DNA of 64,000 bases from Caldovatus sediminis (GCF_014644455.1 NZ_BMKS01000005.1:62001-126000), one strand, 5' to 3'. Numbered from the stretch's first letter, positions 27,445 to 39,932 are shown. Program-made: numbers and translations. The notes: generated from the letters alone by a model not told the origin.

Positions 27445-28283
27445 CGCGGCGGGATGCCGGCGGCGACGAAGTCGCGCAGCGCCGCGTCCACCTGCGGCTC
27501 CACCCCGAACCAGCGGGCGAAGCCGGGCCGCGCCTGGTGCAGCAGCATGCCGAGGCCGCCGACGGCGGCGAGCCCGCGCGCCCGCGCCGCGGCGAGCAGC
27601 GGCGTCTCCAGCGGCACATAGACGAGGTCGGCGACCACCGCCCCGGCGGGCAGCGGCGCCAGGTCGAGTTCCAGGGGCGGCTGGCCCTGCATGCCGAGCG
27701 AGGTGGTGTTGACGAGCAGCGCCGCGTCGCCGAGCGGGGCGCGCTCCGCGACGCCGATCGGCCCGCCGAGTTCCCGCGCCAGCGCCTCGGCGCGCGCCCG
27801 GGTGCGGTTGACCAGCGTCAGGCGCGGGCAGCCAGCGTCGAGCAGCGCGGCGGCGACGGCGCGGGCCGAGCCGCCGGCGCCGAGCAGCACCGCGGGGCCG
27901 CGATCGGCGCGCCATCCCGGGACCTCCTCCCGGATGCTCTCGAGGAAGCCGTAGCCGTCGGTGTTGCTGCCCTCGATCGTCCCGTCCTCGCGGAAGACGA
28001 GGGTGTTCACCGCGCCGGCGCGGCGCGCGGAGGGCGCGACCTCGTCGCAGACGGCGAAGGCGGCCTCCTTGTGCGGGATGGTGACGTTGGCGCCGCGGAA
28101 GCCGAGATCGGCGAGCGAGCGCACCGCCTGGGCGAAGCGCTCCGGGCGGACCGGGAGCGGCACATAGGCGCCGTCCACCCCGTGCCGCTCCAGCCAGAAG
28201 CCGTGCAGCCGGGGCGAGCGCGAATGCGCCACCGGCCAGCCCAGGATGCCGGCGAGGCGCGCGTGACCGCTGAGGATCGGCAT
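27441..28283 (-). CDS. aroE: Shikimate dehydrogenase
   Basis: AroE reduces 3-dehydroshikimate with NADPH in aromatic amino-acid synthesis. It has 280 residues from the ATG at 28283. Visible blocks are [17 protein letters not shown] (shikimate binding), [10 protein letters not shown] with the catalytic Lys, NTDGYGF with the catalytic Asp, [12 protein letters not shown] (NADP Rossmann loop), VNRTRARAE and NTTSLGM. A TTG at 28319 would extend it by 12 residues without gain. It leads the aroE-coaE-dnaQ operon. Confidence 0.95.
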   Translation of the reverse strand: MPILSGHARLAGILGWPVAHSRSPRLHGFWLERHGVDGAYVPLPVRPERFAQAVRSLADLGFRGANVTIPHKEAAFAVCDEVAPSARRAGAVNTLVFREDGTIEGSNTDGYGFLESIREEVPGWRADRGPAVLLGAGGSARAVAAALLDAGCPRLTLVNRTRARAEALARELGGPIGVAERAPLGDAALLVNTTSLGMQGQPPLELDLAPLPAGAVVADLVYVPLETPLLAAARARGLAAVGGLGMLLHQARPGFARWFGVEPQVDAALRDFVAAGIPPR

Positions 28284-28335
28284 GGCGCGCAGGAAGCCCG
28301 GCCGCGGGGCGCGGGTCAATGGGGGCCAGCGGCGC

Positions 28336-28965
28336 TCAGACCTCCTCGGCGCGCGCGATGCGCCGCACCCCGGCCGCCGCCATCTCGGCCCAGGCGCGGG
28401 CGAGCGAGCCGCCCGTGTCTATGGCGCGGCTCGCCTCCTCGACGACGCTCGCCTCGAAGCCGAAGCGGCGCGCGTCGAGCGCCGTCCAGGCGACGCAGAA
28501 ATCCGTCGCCAGGCCGCAGACGACGACGGCGCGGACACCCCGCGCCGAGAGCCAGCCGTCGAGGCCGGTGCGCGTCCGGCGGTCGGCCTCGAGCAGGGCC
28601 GAGTAGCTGTCCACCTCGCGGTGCATCCCCTTGCGCTGGATCATCGCGGCGTGGGGGATGTCGAGGTCCGGATGCAGGGCCGCGCCCGGCGTCGCCATGA
28701 CGCAATGGTCGGGCCAGAGGACCTGCGGGCCGTAGGGCATCTCCACCGTCTCGAAGGGCGCGCGGCCCGCGTGCTGCGAGGCGAAGGAGCGGTGGTCGGC
28801 CGGATGCCAGTCCTGGGTCAGCACCACGGTCGCGAAGCGGCGGGCGAGGGCGTTGATCACCGGGACGACGGCGTGGCCCTCCGGCACGGCGAGGGCGCCG
28901 CCGGGGCAGAAATCCTTCTGCACGTCCACGACGATCAGGGCGGTGGAGGCGGGGATCTCGGGCAT
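28336..28965 (-). CDS. pncA: Nicotinamidase / pyrazinamidase
   Basis: PncA hydrolyses nicotinamide to nicotinate for NAD salvage. The 209-residue protein has the catalytic triad Asp14 (LIVVDVQKDF), Lys112 (QRKGMHRE) and Cys157 (CGLATDFCVAW), with metal ligands in TQDWHPADH. It is on the same strand as the MFS gene upstream, separated by 101 bases. Confidence 0.93.
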   Translation of the reverse strand: MPEIPASTALIVVDVQKDFCPGGALAVPEGHAVVPVINALARRFATVVLTQDWHPADHRSFASQHAGRAPFETVEMPYGPQVLWPDHCVMATPGAALHPDLDIPHAAMIQRKGMHREVDSYSALLEADRRTRTGLDGWLSARGVRAVVVCGLATDFCVAWTALDARRFGFEASVVEEASRAIDTGGSLARAWAEMAAAGVRRIARAEEV

Positions 28966-29066
28966 GGGGTCTGTTCCTCTCCGCGGCGCCGCGCGGGCGT
29001 GGGGGACCAGATGGCGCGCGATCCGCCCGGCCGGAAGGACCGGCCGCCGCGCCGCCGGCCGCGCGA

Positions 29067-30314
29067 CTATTCCGCCGCCGCCGCGGAGGGGCGCGGCAGC
29101 GCCGCCTTCTCCCACAGCTCGGGGTGCAGCTCCTCCTTCCGGTCCGGGAAGGCGAAGGCGCAGGCCAGGATCACCGCGCTGAAGCCGCCGAGCACCAGCA
29201 TCGCCGCGGCGAGGTTCCCGGTCGCCTCGTGCAGGAAGCCGATCAGCGGCGAGGCCGCGGCGGCGCCGAGGAAGCCGATCGTGAACCGCACCGAGTAGAG
29301 CTTCGCGCGCAGCGCCGGCGCGACGTAGCGCGCCGTCATCGTCTCGTTCACCGTCACCTGGCCGAACACCGCCGCCGCCACCGCGCCGGCCACCGGCAGG
29401 ACCAGCCAGCCCTCCAGGAAGGAGAGCGCGAGCAGCCCCGGCACCAGGGTCAGGGCGAGCGGCATGAACACCGCGCGCAGCGTGTTGCGGTCGATCAGCC
29501 GCCCCACGGTGAACTGCGTCAGGCCGCCGCAGAGCGTGACCAGGAAGGCGAGCATGCCGACCACCGGCAGCAGCCCGGGCGAGTTCGCCAGCCGCTCCTC
29601 CATCAGCTTGGGCAGCAGCAGGGTGTAGGCGTTGAACACCAGGCCGGAGGTCGCGGCGATGGCGAGCAGCACGAGCACGGCGCGGCGCACCACCGCGGGC
29701 GGGATGGCCGGGAAGGGCCGCGCGGTCGGCCGCGCCCGGGCGAGATCGATCGGCGGCTCGCGCCAGTAGAGCAGGCCGACGCCGATGCAGGCGAGGCCGG
29801 GCAGCAGGAAGGCCCAGCGCCAGCCCGCCTGCGCGGCGACGAAGGCGGTCACGACCGGCGCCAGCGCCACGCCGAGATTGCCGAACACGCCGTTCACGCC
29901 GACCGCGCGGCCCACCCGGTCGCCCGCCGCCTCGACCAGCATGGCGGTGCCGATCGGGTGGTAGATCGCGGCGAAGCCGCCCATCAGCGCCAGCACGACG
30001 CCGAGCGCCCAGGGCGAGGTGACGAGACCGGCGGCCGCCATGAACGCGCCGGTGCCGAGGAAGAACGCCACCATCAGCGCGCGCCGCCCCACCCGGTCCG
30101 CCAGCCATCCCATCGGCAGCGAACCGAGGCCGTAGAGGACGAACATGCCGGTGCCGAGCGCGAGGATCGGCCCGTACTCGAGCCCAAGCCCGAAGGCGTC
30201 GCCGGCCGGCGGCACCATGGCGAGCACGGCGGTGGCGAGGATCAGCAGGCTGTAGTGCGTCAGCACATGCGCGGCGTTGATGAAGGCGATCTGCCGCGTC
30301 ACGGGGTCCTTCAC
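29067..30314 (-). CDS. MFS transporter
   Basis: This is a 12-helix inner-membrane major facilitator of 415 residues with a GTG start. The loop 2-3 motif is GWLADRVGRRALM. The central loop carries WREPPIDLARARP. VTVNETMTARYVAPALRAKLYSVRF precedes the last helices. The substrate is unknown. A divergent AraC-type regulator 61 bases away probably controls it, the usual layout for drug-efflux pairs. The protein resembles the partial MFS gene at the right end of the window. Confidence 0.87.
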   Translation of the reverse strand: MKDPVTRQIAFINAAHVLTHYSLLILATAVLAMVPPAGDAFGLGLEYGPILALGTGMFVLYGLGSLPMGWLADRVGRRALMVAFFLGTGAFMAAAGLVTSPWALGVVLALMGGFAAIYHPIGTAMLVEAAGDRVGRAVGVNGVFGNLGVALAPVVTAFVAAQAGWRWAFLLPGLACIGVGLLYWREPPIDLARARPTARPFPAIPPAVVRRAVLVLLAIAATSGLVFNAYTLLLPKLMEERLANSPGLLPVVGMLAFLVTLCGGLTQFTVGRLIDRNTLRAVFMPLALTLVPGLLALSFLEGWLVLPVAGAVAAAVFGQVTVNETMTARYVAPALRAKLYSVRFTIGFLGAAAASPLIGFLHEATGNLAAAMLVLGGFSAVILACAFAFPDRKEELHPELWEKAALPRPSAAAAE

Positions 30315-30375
30315 GCGTGGCGCTCCGTCGGTCGTTCCCTCAGGCGGGCGAGCAGCCTATCCTGGCCGTCCCGCG

Positions 30376-31203
30376 ATGTCCGGTCACATCATGTCGCCAG
30401 GCCGACAGGCCCCCGCCGCCGCGCCGCTCCGCCGCTTCCCGCAGGAGGCGGTAGACCGCCCCCTCGCCGGCTTCGTGCAGGACTACGCGGACGGCCACGC
30501 CACCGGCTGGCACAGCCACGCCCGGGTGCAGCTCCTCTACGCCACGCGCGGGGTGATGCGCATCGCCACCGAGGCGGCGGACTTCGTCGTACCGCCGGGC
30601 CGCGCGCTGTGGGTCCCGGCGCGGCTGCCGCACGCGGTGACGATGCGCGGGCCGGTGGCGATGCGCGCGCTGTTCCTGCGCGAGGACGCGGCGCGCCGCG
30701 CCGGGCCGCCGCGGACCGCGGTGCTCGCGGTCTCGCCGCTGCTGCGCGAGCTGATCCTCGCCGCCTGCGCCGAGCCGCTGGAGTGGGACGAGGGCGGGCG
30801 GGGCGGCCACATCGCGGCGCTGATCGTCGAGGAGATCGCGCGGGCGCCGAGCCTGCCGCTCGGCGTGCCGGCGGTGCGCGATCCGCGGCTGGCGCGGCTC
30901 GCCGCGGCGCTGGCGGCCGACCCGGCGAGCCCGCTGACGCTCGAGGACTGGGCGGTGCGGTGCGGCGCCAGCGCGCGGACCTTGGCCCGGCTGTTCCGGC
31001 GCGACGCCGGCATGGGCTTTGCGCGCTGGCGCCAGCAGTTGCGGCTGGTCGAGGGGGCGGCCCTGCTCGCCCAGGGGGTGCCTCCGGCGCGGGCGGCGGC
31101 GGCAGTGGGCTATGCCAGCGCTCCCGCCTTCGGCGCGGCGTTCCGCGCCGCCTTCGGCCTGACCCCGGGCGCCGCCGGGCCGGGCCGAGGCGGGGCGGCC
31201 TGA
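30376..31203 (+). CDS. AraC-family regulator, NimR-like
   Basis: This transcription factor of about 275 residues has an N-terminal cupin-like sensor and a C-terminal double HTH. The sensor starts GWHSHARVQLLYATRGVMRI and continues with VPPGRALWVPARLPHAV, the pattern of the NimR/YeaM group. The DNA-binding part has WAVRCGASARTLARLFRRD and AAAVGYASAPAFGAAFRAAF. It is divergent from an MFS gene, its probable target. A second ATG (30391) is an alternative start. Confidence 0.85.
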   Translation: MSGHIMSPGRQAPAAAPLRRFPQEAVDRPLAGFVQDYADGHATGWHSHARVQLLYATRGVMRIATEAADFVVPPGRALWVPARLPHAVTMRGPVAMRALFLREDAARRAGPPRTAVLAVSPLLRELILAACAEPLEWDEGGRGGHIAALIVEEIARAPSLPLGVPAVRDPRLARLAAALAADPASPLTLEDWAVRCGASARTLARLFRRDAGMGFARWRQQLRLVEGAALLAQGVPPARAAAAVGYASAPAFGAAFRAAFGLTPGAAGPGRGGAA

Positions 31204-31266
31204 GCGGTCGGCGGCGCCTCCACTCCGGCGGGGGTTGCGAGGAGCCGGGGGCGGATCGCTCCGCGC

Positions 31267-31295
31267 TTGCCTCACATCCGTGTGTTGTCTACAAT
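31267..31295 (+). promoter_or_regulatory. Sigma-70-type promoter of the small membrane protein gene
   Basis: TTGCCT (31267-31272) and TACAAT (31290-31295) are spaced by 17 bases inside one of the few AT-rich islands of the window (about 31270-31312). The -10 box matches consensus in five of six positions. It predicts a leader of roughly 60 bases before the ATG at 31365. Confidence 0.6.
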
Positions 31296-31364
31296 TTAAC
31301 ATAACATTAGCGTCACCACGGCGCCGCCAGCCGCCCCGCCCCTGTCCCAGAAGGACACCGCCCC

Positions 31365-31598
31365 ATGCGATCCGAGACGATCGAGGTCCTCCTGCTCTGC
31401 GGCATCGTCTTGTGCGGCGCATTGTCCTTCGGCTGGATCTCGGCGGAGGACCTGCGCCACATGCTGTCCCTGCTGTTCCTCTGGGCGGCGCTGAGCACGG
31501 CGCTGGTCGGCGCGGCCGGCGCCTGGGTGGCGATCGTGCGCTCGCTGCGCGCCCGGAACGCGGCGAACGCGCAGGCGGCGGGCAACAGCGTCCGCTGA
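31365..31598 (+). CDS. Small two-helix membrane protein
   Basis: This 77-residue hypothetical protein is not recognised. Two hydrophobic helices are clear, at about 5-24 (VLLLCGIVLCGALSFGW) and 35-58 (LSLLFLWAALSTALVGAAG). A short acidic loop separates them, and a basic tail (RSLRARNAANAQ) is probably cytoplasmic. A good promoter lies upstream in an AT-rich island, which argues that the gene is expressed as its own unit. The next gene, nth, begins 229 bases later. Confidence 0.65.
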   Translation: MRSETIEVLLLCGIVLCGALSFGWISAEDLRHMLSLLFLWAALSTALVGAAGAWVAIVRSLRARNAANAQAAGNSVR

Positions 31599-31827
31599 AC
31601 CTCTCCGCCGCTGCGCGTCACGCCAGCCAGCTGCGCGCCGCCGCGCAGCGCGCGAGGCCAGGGGCACACTCGGCCAGCCCCCCAGCGCGGGCGCCAGGGT
31701 GAGGGGGAATCAGGCCGGAGAGCGTCATGCGGAAGCCCGGGTCGCCGACCGGCAGCTGATCCGGTCCGCCTGCGGCACCCGCGCGGCGCGGCGGGAGGCG
31801 GCGGGCGCCGGCGCGCGTTCCGGCGCC

Positions 31828-32544
31828 ATGGCCGCCACGCCGAAATCCGCCGCGGCGTCCGCCGGCGCGCAGGGCCGCCCGGACAAGGAACCCTTCGACA
31901 TCGCCGTGGCGTTCCGCCGGCTGCGCCGCGCCACCGCCGGCCTGCCCAAGGCGGCGATGTTCGAGCTGCGCGACCGCGGCTACGGCTCGCCCTTCGAGCA
32001 GCTCGTCGCCGCGCTGGTCTCCGCCCGCACGCGCGACGAGACGACCGTCCCGGCCTGCCTCCGCCTGTTCGCGGTGGCGCGCACGCCGGCCGCGCTGGCG
32101 GCGCTCGACGAGGACCGCCTGGCGGCGCTGCTGCGCGGCGTCACCTTCCCCGAGGCGAAGGCGCGGGACCTCAAGGCCATCGCCCGGCGCATCCTGGAGG
32201 AGCATGGCGGCCGGGTGCCGGACAGCGCCGAGGCGCTGAGGCGCTTCCGCGGCGTCGGCCCGAAGATCGCGGCGCTGACCCTCGGGGTCGGGTTCGGCCG
32301 GCCGGCGATCGCCGTGGACGTGCACGTCCACCGCGTCGTCAACCGCTGGGGCTACGTCGCGGCGCCGACGCCGGAGCGCACCCAGGCGGCGCTGGAGGCG
32401 GTGCTGCCGCGACGCTACTGGATCGAGATCAACGAGCGGCTCGTGCCCTTCGGCAAGTTCGTCTGCACCAGGGAGCGGCCGCGCTGCTCCGGCTGCGTCC
32501 TGCGCCCGATGTGCCGGCAGGTCGGGGTCGCGCACCCGCGCTGA
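31828..32544 (+). CDS. nth: Endonuclease III-type DNA glycosylase/AP lyase
   Basis: This base-excision repair enzyme acts on oxidised pyrimidines. It has 238 residues. The helix-hairpin-helix and catalytic region is FRGVGPKIAALTL (Lys) with the catalytic Asp in AIAVDVHVHRV. The [4Fe-4S] Cys set is exact: Cys213-x6-Cys220-x2-Cys223-x5-Cys229. The first 20 residues are an Ala/Pro-rich extension. The LVAALVSARTRDETTV block corresponds to the usual LLSAQTTD. Confidence 0.92.
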   Translation: MAATPKSAAASAGAQGRPDKEPFDIAVAFRRLRRATAGLPKAAMFELRDRGYGSPFEQLVAALVSARTRDETTVPACLRLFAVARTPAALAALDEDRLAALLRGVTFPEAKARDLKAIARRILEEHGGRVPDSAEALRRFRGVGPKIAALTLGVGFGRPAIAVDVHVHRVVNRWGYVAAPTPERTQAALEAVLPRRYWIEINERLVPFGKFVCTRERPRCSGCVLRPMCRQVGVAHPR

Positions 32545-32590
32545 GCGCGCGCCGGCATCGCGCCGCCGCCTGCCGCGTTGTCCCGGGGCC

Positions 32591-32780
32591 ATGCCGAGCG
32601 CCGACACCGCCGCCACGCGGCGGGACGCCGAAGCCGCCCTCGCCGCCTCGACGGGCTGCGCACGCCGGAGGGCGTGCCCTTTCCCGCGTGCTGAGCCTGC
32701 CCGATGCGGCGGTGGCGGCGCGGGAATACGCGCGCTTCGTGGCCGATCTGCGCGCCGCGAAGCAGGCGGCGGGGGCGTGA
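32591..32780 (+). pseudogene. Small gene broken by two frameshifts (or sequencing indels)
   Basis: Three overlapping reading frames together spell one plausible protein of about 63 residues. Frame one gives MPSADTAATRRDAEAALA, frame two RLDGLRTPEGVPFP, and frame three RVLSLPDAAVAAREYARF to a TGA at 32778. Adding one C near 32643-32647 and one C in the CCC run near 32680-32684 would join them. Both defects are single C losses in short C runs. The family is not recognised. It may be a decayed gene or an assembly error. Confidence 0.4.
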
Positions 32781-32801
32781 CGGCGCGGGCGGGGCGCGGC
32801 C

Positions 32802-33812
32802 CTACCCGGCCAGCGCCTCGATCTGCCGCAGCAGCGCCTCCGGCACCTCGATCCCCTCCGCCGCGGCGCGCGCGGCGAGGGCGGCGCGGCGCGCGCCCGG
32901 CAGGCGCACCCCCTCCTCCGCGAGCATCGCCGCGGCCATCGCCTCGACCCGGTCGAGGAACACCTCGCGCCCGGCCAGCGCGTCCGGGGCGATCGCGACC
33001 AGCGCCTGGCCGAGCCGCGGACGGTTGCCCGCGTCGGCGAAGAAGCTGTCGGCCTCGAAGCCGAATTGCGCCCCGGTCAGCGCGCAGCAGAGCAGCTCGA
33101 CGACGAGGGCGAGCAGCGCGCCCCTGGCGCCGCCGATGGCGAGCATGGCGCCCGACAGCGCCGCCCGCGCATCGGTGGTCGGCGCGCCCGCGGCATCCAG
33201 CGCCCAGCCCTCCGGGATCGGCCGCCCCTCGCGCGCCGCGACCATGATCCTGCCGCGCGCCACGGCGCTGAGCGCGAGGTCCACCACGAGCGGCGGCAAG
33301 CCCTCGCCGCGGCGCGGGAAGGCGGCGGCGACGGGGTTGGTGCCCATCAGCGGCCGCCGGCCGCCCGGCACCGGCATCGCCGCGGGCGAGTTGGTGAAGG
33401 CGAGCGCGACCAGCCCCTCCTCCGCGGCCAGCCGCTCGACGAACAGGCCGATCGCGCCGGCGTGGTGGCTGTTGGTGACGCCGGCGAAGGCGACGCCGTG
33501 CGCCCGCGCGCGCCGCGCCGCCTCGGCCAGGGCGAGGTCGAGCGCGGCGTAGGCGAGGCCGTCGCGCGCATCCACCAGCACCGCGCCGCCGCGCCCGGCG
33601 ACGACGGCCGGGACCGCCCGCCCGTCGGCGCGGCCGTTGCGCAGGAAGGCCGCGTATTGCGGCACGCGCGAGAGGCCGTGGCCCGACTGCCCCTGCGCCT
33701 CGGCGGCGACCAGGGCGCGCGCCGTCGCCGCGGCCATCGCCGGATTCGCGCCGGCGGCGGCGAGGGCGCGCCGCACCAGCGCCTCGGCCTCGGCGAGCGG
33801 GAGCCTCACCAC
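32802..33812 (-). CDS. Ldh2-family malate/L-sulfolactate-type dehydrogenase
   Basis: This NAD(P)-dependent 2-hydroxyacid dehydrogenase is of the Ldh2/ComC/AllD family, 336 residues. The family blocks are QGQSGHGLSRVPQY with the catalytic His, VTNSHHAGAIGLFVERL, AFTNSPAAMPVPGGRRPLMGTNPVAAAFP and VDLALSAVARGRI. The start is one of two adjacent GTG codons (33812 or 33809), one base after the stop of the HisD-like gene, so the two are coupled. Next to HpsN/Suy-type genes it could be a ComC-like sulfolactate dehydrogenase, but malate, lactate or ureidoglycolate cannot be excluded. Confidence 0.85.
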   Translation of the reverse strand: MVRLPLAEAEALVRRALAAAGANPAMAAATARALVAAEAQGQSGHGLSRVPQYAAFLRNGRADGRAVPAVVAGRGGAVLVDARDGLAYAALDLALAEAARRARAHGVAFAGVTNSHHAGAIGLFVERLAAEEGLVALAFTNSPAAMPVPGGRRPLMGTNPVAAAFPRRGEGLPPLVVDLALSAVARGRIMVAAREGRPIPEGWALDAAGAPTTDARAALSGAMLAIGGARGALLALVVELLCCALTGAQFGFEADSFFADAGNRPRLGQALVAIAPDALAGREVFLDRVEAMAAAMLAEEGVRLPGARRAALAARAAAEGIEVPEALLRQIEALAG

Positions 33813-33813
33813 G

Positions 33814-37336
<3,523 letters not shown>

Positions 37337-37368
37337 CCGGCCGGCGCGCCTGCCGCCCCCGCGCCGCC

Positions 37369-38544
37369 TCAGGCGCTCTCGTAGAGCCGGGTCAGCGAGA
37401 ACTCGCGGTGCCCGAGCAGCTCGGCCGCGGTCAGCTCGCCGTCCGCGGTGCGGAGGATGCAGTCGAGCAGCGCCTCGCCCGCCTCGTCCATGTTCATCCG
37501 CCGCTGCAGGATGCCCGTCACGTCCACGTCGATGTGCTCGCTCATCGTGCGCAGGGTGCGCGGGTTCGCCGTCAGCTTGATCACCGGCAGGATCGGGTTG
37601 CCGATGACGTTGCCCTGGCCGGTCGGGAAGGTGTGCACGGCGAAGCCGGCGGCGGCGCAGAGCGTGACCATCTCCGCCGCCGCGCTCGAGGAATCCATGA
37701 ACCAGAGGCCCGGCCCGGTCGGCGTCTCGGCCTTGTCGAGCACGCCGTCCACGAGGCACTTCTTGCCGATCTTCTGGATGTTGCCGAGCGCCTTCTCCTC
37801 GATCGTCGTCAGCCCGCCCTCGATGTTGCCCTTGGTCGGCTGGGACTCGGAGAGGTCGTTGGTCTTGTGCGCCTCGATCACGCGCTGGTAGCGGTCGAAC
37901 ATCGCCATGAACTTCGCGCGGATCTCCGGCGTGCGGCAGCGCGCGGCGACCAGGTGCTCGCCGCCCGTGAGCTCGGTGGTCTCGCCGAAGACCAGCGTGT
38001 TGCCGTTCTCCCACAGCTTGTCGAAGGCGTTGCCGACGGTGGGGCAGGAGGCGAGGCCGGAGGTGGTGTCGCTCTCCCCGCACTTGGTCGAGACCCAGAG
38101 CTCGCTGAGCGGCGCGCGCGTCCTCTTCAGGCGGGAGGCGTGCTTCACCATCCGGTAGGCGGCGCGCGAGGCGCTGGCGATGGTGTTGATGTCGCCGTTC
38201 TGCTCGATGGCGAAGCCCTCGACCGGCTTGCCCGACTTCGCGATGCCCTCGACCACGCGCCCGGTCCAGCCCGGCTCGATGCCGATCACGACGACGCCCG
38301 CGACGTTGGGGTTGGTCCCGGTGCCGATCAGGGTGCGGAAGTGCAGGTCGAGGTCGGCCCCGAACTGCAGGCGCCCGTAGCTGTGCGGGATCGCCATCGC
38401 GCCCTTGATGTTGTTCGCCACCGCCTCGCAGGCGGCGTTGGAGAGGTCGTCCACGGGCAGGACGATGACGTGGTTGCGCACGCCCATCCGCCCGTTCTCG
38501 CGCCGCCAGCCCTCGAAGGTCGCGGCCTTGAGGTTGATGCCCAT
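37369..38544 (-). CDS. suyB: Sulfolactate sulfo-lyase large subunit (UxaA family)
   Basis: SuyB with SuyA cleaves (R)-sulfolactate into pyruvate and sulfite. The 391-residue protein belongs to the UxaA (altronate/galactarate dehydratase) family and opens with [20 protein letters not shown]. The blocks [31 protein letters not shown] and [13 protein letters not shown] carry the conserved Cys residues expected to bind the metal centre. [10 protein letters not shown] and [13 protein letters not shown] follow. I recall these blocks as SuyB-like, but an altronate-type dehydratase is the alternative. It follows suyA by 16 bases. Confidence 0.75.
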   Translation of the reverse strand: MGINLKAATFEGWRRENGRMGVRNHVIVLPVDDLSNAACEAVANNIKGAMAIPHSYGRLQFGADLDLHFRTLIGTGTNPNVAGVVVIGIEPGWTGRVVEGIAKSGKPVEGFAIEQNGDINTIASASRAAYRMVKHASRLKRTRAPLSELWVSTKCGESDTTSGLASCPTVGNAFDKLWENGNTLVFGETTELTGGEHLVAARCRTPEIRAKFMAMFDRYQRVIEAHKTNDLSESQPTKGNIEGGLTTIEEKALGNIQKIGKKCLVDGVLDKAETPTGPGLWFMDSSSAAAEMVTLCAAAGFAVHTFPTGQGNVIGNPILPVIKLTANPRTLRTMSEHIDVDVTGILQRRMNMDEAGEALLDCILRTADGELTAAELLGHREFSLTRLYESA

Positions 38545-38560
38545 CGCCCGCCGCTCCCCC

Positions 38561-38845
38561 TCACCAGCGCTTGGTCTTGACGTTGTGCACGTGCAGGTGC
38601 TCGCCGGCGCCGATGTCCTGCACCGCGCGGCCGATGTCCACGCCGTACTTGATGACGGTGTCGCCCGCCTTGATCGGCCGGATCGCCAGCTTGTGGCCGA
38701 TCGGGATGTCCGACCTGGCGTCGAACTCGATCGTCCTGTCCTGGTCCATGATCCAGCCGGTGAGCTTCTGGCCGGCCTTCAGCCCCTCCACCACCACCAC
38801 GCCGACGGAGTCGCCCTCGTCATGGACGACGAAGTGGATCGTCAT
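38561..38845 (-). CDS. suyA: Sulfolactate sulfo-lyase small subunit (SAF domain)
   Basis: This is a 94-residue SAF-domain protein matching the N-terminal domain of UxaA-type lyases encoded separately, as in SuyAB. It begins [21 protein letters not shown] and ends [16 protein letters not shown], the usual closing His-rich strand. GGAGGAGAGG precedes the ATG. It is directly upstream of suyB on the same strand and downstream of the PfkB kinase gene (151-base gap). Confidence 0.75.
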   Translation of the reverse strand: MTIHFVVHDEGDSVGVVVVEGLKAGQKLTGWIMDQDRTIEFDARSDIPIGHKLAIRPIKAGDTVIKYGVDIGRAVQDIGAGEHLHVHNVKTKRW

Positions 38846-38996
38846 CGCACCGCCTCTCCTCCCGCTCGGAAGTCCGCCGGACCCTAAGCCTTGCCTCGAC
38901 GGCGGGTCAACGTGCGCGGCGGCAGGCGCCGATCCGCCGCCGCCCTCCCCGCCGCGGCCGGCCCGCCCGGGCCGCCGCGCCGCGGCCGGAGCCGCC

Positions 38997-39932
38997 TCAC
39001 TCTCCGGCCAGCAGCGCCTCCACCATGGCCCGTGTCGGCGTCCGCCCGTCGCGCGCGCGCAGCGCGCCGGCGGCGGCGGCGAAGCGCATGGCGGCCGCGA
39101 TGTCCTGCCCCTCGGCGATCGCCAGCGCGTAGGCGCCGTGGAACACGTCGCCGGCGCCGGTGGTGTCGGTGGCCTCGATGCGGAAGCTCGGCGTCTCGCG
39201 CAGCCGCATGTCGTCGCGCGTCATCCACAGCGTGCTCCGCTCGCCCCGCGTCACGGCGGCGAGGCGCGTGTGGCCGCGCGCCAGCGCCCGCCGCAGCCCC
39301 TCCGCCGGGCGCAGGGCGCGGGCGAAGTTCTGCAGGCCGGTGGTCGAGAACACCGCGTGGTCCGCGCGCGGCACCAGGTCCACCAGGATGCGCGTCTCGC
39401 TCTTCTCCGCGTCGAGCACGCTCGGCACGCCGCGCGCCCGCGCCGCCTCCAGCGCCGCCGCCGCGCCCTCCGGCCAGCGCGGGTCGCAGAGCAGGGCGGA
39501 GGCCCCGTCCAGCGCGTCGAGCGGCAGCCAGGAGGGGTCGCGGTCCAGCCCCTCGCCCCGGAAGCTGAGGGTCGTCCGCTCCCCCGTCCGGTCCACCAGC
39601 ACCGCCGAGACCGGCGTGCGCGCGCCGCTCACCCGGCGCAGCGCGGTGACGTCCACGCCCTCCTCGGCCAGCGCCTCGGCCAGCGGCTCGCCGTTCAGGT
39701 CGTCGCCGACCCGGCCCCAGAAGGCCGCGCGGCCGCCCAGGCGCGCCACCGCGATCGCCGCGTTGGCCGCGAGCCCCCCGGGGCCGAGGCGGTAGGCGCG
39801 GGCGGTGGCCTTGGCCGGCGGCTGGGGTATCTCCTCGACCCAGAAGGTGTGGTCGGCCACGACGGTGCCGAGGCAGATGACGAGCGGCCGCGGCGGGGCA
39901 TCGGGGCGGCGGACGGCGGCGGAGGGTGGCAT
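38997..39932 (-). CDS. PfkB-family sugar kinase, YihV-like
   Basis: This 311-residue ribokinase-fold kinase has PfkB signature 1 region GPGGLAANAAIAVARLGG and signature 2 ATDTTGAGDVFHGAYA (anion hole and catalytic Asp). WGRVGDDLNGEPLAEAL and LLCDPRWPEGAAAAL resemble 6-deoxy-6-sulfofructose kinase YihV as I remember it. Together with suyAB downstream this suggests a sulfoquinovose or sulfosugar link, which is inference. The ATG shares a CATG palindrome with the ATG of the divergent pseudouridine synthase gene. Confidence 0.82.
   Translation of the reverse strand: MPPSAAVRRPDAPPRPLVICLGTVVADHTFWVEEIPQPPAKATARAYRLGPGGLAANAAIAVARLGGRAAFWGRVGDDLNGEPLAEALAEEGVDVTALRRVSGARTPVSAVLVDRTGERTTLSFRGEGLDRDPSWLPLDALDGASALLCDPRWPEGAAAALEAARARGVPSVLDAEKSETRILVDLVPRADHAVFSTTGLQNFARALRPAEGLRRALARGHTRLAAVTRGERSTLWMTRDDMRLRETPSFRIEATDTTGAGDVFHGAYALAIAEGQDIAAAMRFAAAAGALRARDGRTPTRAMVEALLAGE

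Noticed and set aside
37369-38845. Altronate or galactarate dehydratase
   Set aside because: The split small/large subunit layout and the opening block of the large subunit look more like SuyAB, and no hexuronate genes are near. Not fully excluded.
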